This document shows, piece by piece, positions 5,296-6,419 of a stretch of DNA of 6,419 nucleotides (position 1 is the stretch's first letter; each line of letters opens with the position of its first letter). The translations under genes were made by a program, and so were the position numbers. The notes beneath the pieces are model-generated. The model was given only the letters and a program-made list of their open reading frames with translations. It did not search any database and was not told where the DNA came from. Origin of the DNA: Holosporales bacterium (lineage in GTDB: Bacteria; Pseudomonadota; Alphaproteobacteria; BNTO01); assembly GCA_031265645.1 (NCBI GenBank), contig JAISCJ010000102.1, positions 1 through 6,419 of the forward strand. Direction: 5' to 3'.

Positions 5296-6419
5296 TTGAG
5301 CAAAGAAGCATTACTTCAAATAAAGCGCTTTATGTACAACCAGGAGCGCCAGAGGCTTATTCGAGTTATGCCATCATGGGAGCAGTCCTTCTGCGATTTT
5401 TCTACAAACGATTACCTTGCCTTATCGCACAATGAAGCAGTAATAGAGGCGGGTTGTCGCGCGGCAAGGCTATACGGAGCAGGAAGCACTGGTTCAAGGC
5501 TTATCTCTGGCAACGTTCCCATATTTGCCGAACTTGAAGCTCGAATTGCGCAAGGAAAGAAGGCTCAGGCTGCTTTATACTTTTCTTCTGGCTTTCAAGC
5601 GAATGCAAGCTTAATAAAGGCTCTTGTGGATAGAGATTCAGTTCTGCTGTTAGACAAGCTAAACCACGCGAGCATGTATTACGGAGCCTTTGCTAGTCGT
5701 GCTAAATTACTGAGGTTTGAACACCTAGACTATTCCTGTTTAGAAGAGCAACTGAAGGAAAATTCAGGCAGAAAAATGCTGATTGCCTCGGAAACTGTAT
5801 TTGGAATGGATGGCGATATAGCAGATATTTGCGTTCTTTCGTCATTATCTGAAAAATATGGTGCGTTATTATATTTGGATGAGGCGCATGCTACTGGGCT
5901 ATACGGGTCAAATGGTTACGGGCTATCTACAACTTGCGCTTTGAATCCCGATACCACAATAATTATGGGGACATTCAGCAAAGCGCTGGGGGGCTCTGGG
6001 GCCTACGTTGCTTGTAGCCAGCTGCTAAAAGACTATTTTATCCAAACGTGTGGCGGTTTTGTGTACTCTACAGCACCGTCTCCCTTTTGCGCTGGAGCAG
6101 CCATTTGCTCTTGGGATTTGGTTCACAACATGGGTAGTGTTCGAGCAGGCATATTCAATTTAACGTCTGTGCTTAGGCAGCGGACAACAAATGCTGGTTA
6201 CGATGTGTTGGGGGCTGATACAAATATCGTTCCTATCGTCTTTCCAAGCGTAGAGGATATGTTTCATGCAAAAGAAAGGCTGCGACGTAATGGGCTCATT
6301 GTTTCTGGAATTCGCCCGCCCACATCGCCAAGTCCTCGAATTCGCATTGCCGTTAACGCGATGCACGAGCAAGACGACATAGAAACACTGTTAAACGTAT
6401 TTACGTCTGAGCCCATGCA
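5296..6419 (+). CDS. bioF: 8-amino-7-oxononanoate synthase (partial at right edge)
   Basis: Cytoplasmic pyridoxal-phosphate enzyme of the alpha-oxoamine synthase family that condenses pimeloyl-ACP or pimeloyl-CoA with alanine, the first step of biotin ring assembly. Motifs: DFSTNDYLALS (34-44), YGAGSTGSRLISG (60-72), FSSGFQAN (96-103), NHAS (123-126), ETVFGMDGD (166-174), DEAHATGLYG (195-204) and TFSKALGGSGAY (226-237) with the predicted cofactor lysine Lys229. The IRPPTSP segment (339-345) is typical of BioF and argues against the relatives 5-aminolevulinate synthase and 2-amino-3-ketobutyrate ligase. 374 codons are present, so only a few C-terminal residues should be missing. The start is taken as TTG at 5296, because an in-frame TGA at 5287-5289 limits it and the helix KEALLQIKRF fits the family N-terminus. 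ATG at 5332 is the alternative. Neither has a clear ribosome binding site. The gene may begin a biotin operon continuing beyond the window. Confidence 0.93.
   Translation, partial: MSKEALLQIKRFMYNQERQRLIRVMPSWEQSFCDFSTNDYLALSHNEAVIEAGCRAARLYGAGSTGSRLISGNVPIFAELEARIAQGKKAQAALYFSSGFQANASLIKALVDRDSVLLLDKLNHASMYYGAFASRAKLLRFEHLDYSCLEEQLKENSGRKMLIASETVFGMDGDIADICVLSSLSEKYGALLYLDEAHATGLYGSNGYGLSTTCALNPDTTIIMGTFSKALGGSGAYVACSQLLKDYFIQTCGGFVYSTAPSPFCAGAAICSWDLVHNMGSVRAGIFNLTSVLRQRTTNAGYDVLGADTNIVPIVFPSVEDMFHAKERLRRNGLIVSGIRPPTSPSPRIRIAVNAMHEQDDIETLLNVFTSEPM

Noticed and set aside
6160..6372. Minus-strand 70-codon frame inside bioF
   Set aside because: It is antisense to a well-conserved coding region and has no recognisable product.

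Overview
The window reads as chromosomal DNA of an alphaproteobacterium. The KMGKT signature and GDPSFR stretch of the tyrosyl-tRNA synthetase are alphaproteobacterial in style, as are GatC, XseA, HemW and BioF. The moderate-to-low GC content, the scattered housekeeping genes, gatC separated from gatA, and mobile-element remnants fit a reduced, possibly host-associated genome (Holosporales or Rickettsiales type). That lineage is inference; no rRNA or other marker is present. No CRISPR array, phage module or intact transposase gene is visible.

Layout: (1) 1-752, minus: tyrS, N-terminal 250 codons, running off the left edge, with a TTG start after a GGAGG ribosome binding site. (2) 753-1203: a gene-free stretch with two unusual structures. 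One is a 143-bp segment bounded by a perfect 18-bp inverted repeat (848-990). The other is the 3' end of a group II intron on the plus strand (domain V at 1040-1072, domain VI with a bulged branch-point A at 1105), with no intron-encoded protein nearby. (3) 1204-1845, minus: a lone type IV pilin/type II secretion pseudopilin-like gene with a GTG start. (4) 1846-2190: intergenic, with a 12-bp tandem repeat and a small hairpin. (5) 2191-2484 and 2486-3817, plus: gatC and xseA, one base apart and probably translationally coupled. (6) 3876-5057, minus: hemW, convergent with xseA. (7) 5058-5295: divergent intergenic region with a hairpin in the hemW leader. (8) 5296 to the right edge, plus: bioF, nearly complete.

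The genes serve translation (tyrS, gatC), DNA repair (xseA), heme cofactor insertion (hemW), biotin synthesis (bioF) and a surface or secretion filament (pseudopilin). They do not form one pathway. I found no convincing new multi-gene system. The least explained part is the 840-1113 block between tyrS and the pilin gene, where a decayed group II intron end lies next to a strongly palindromic element of unknown family.
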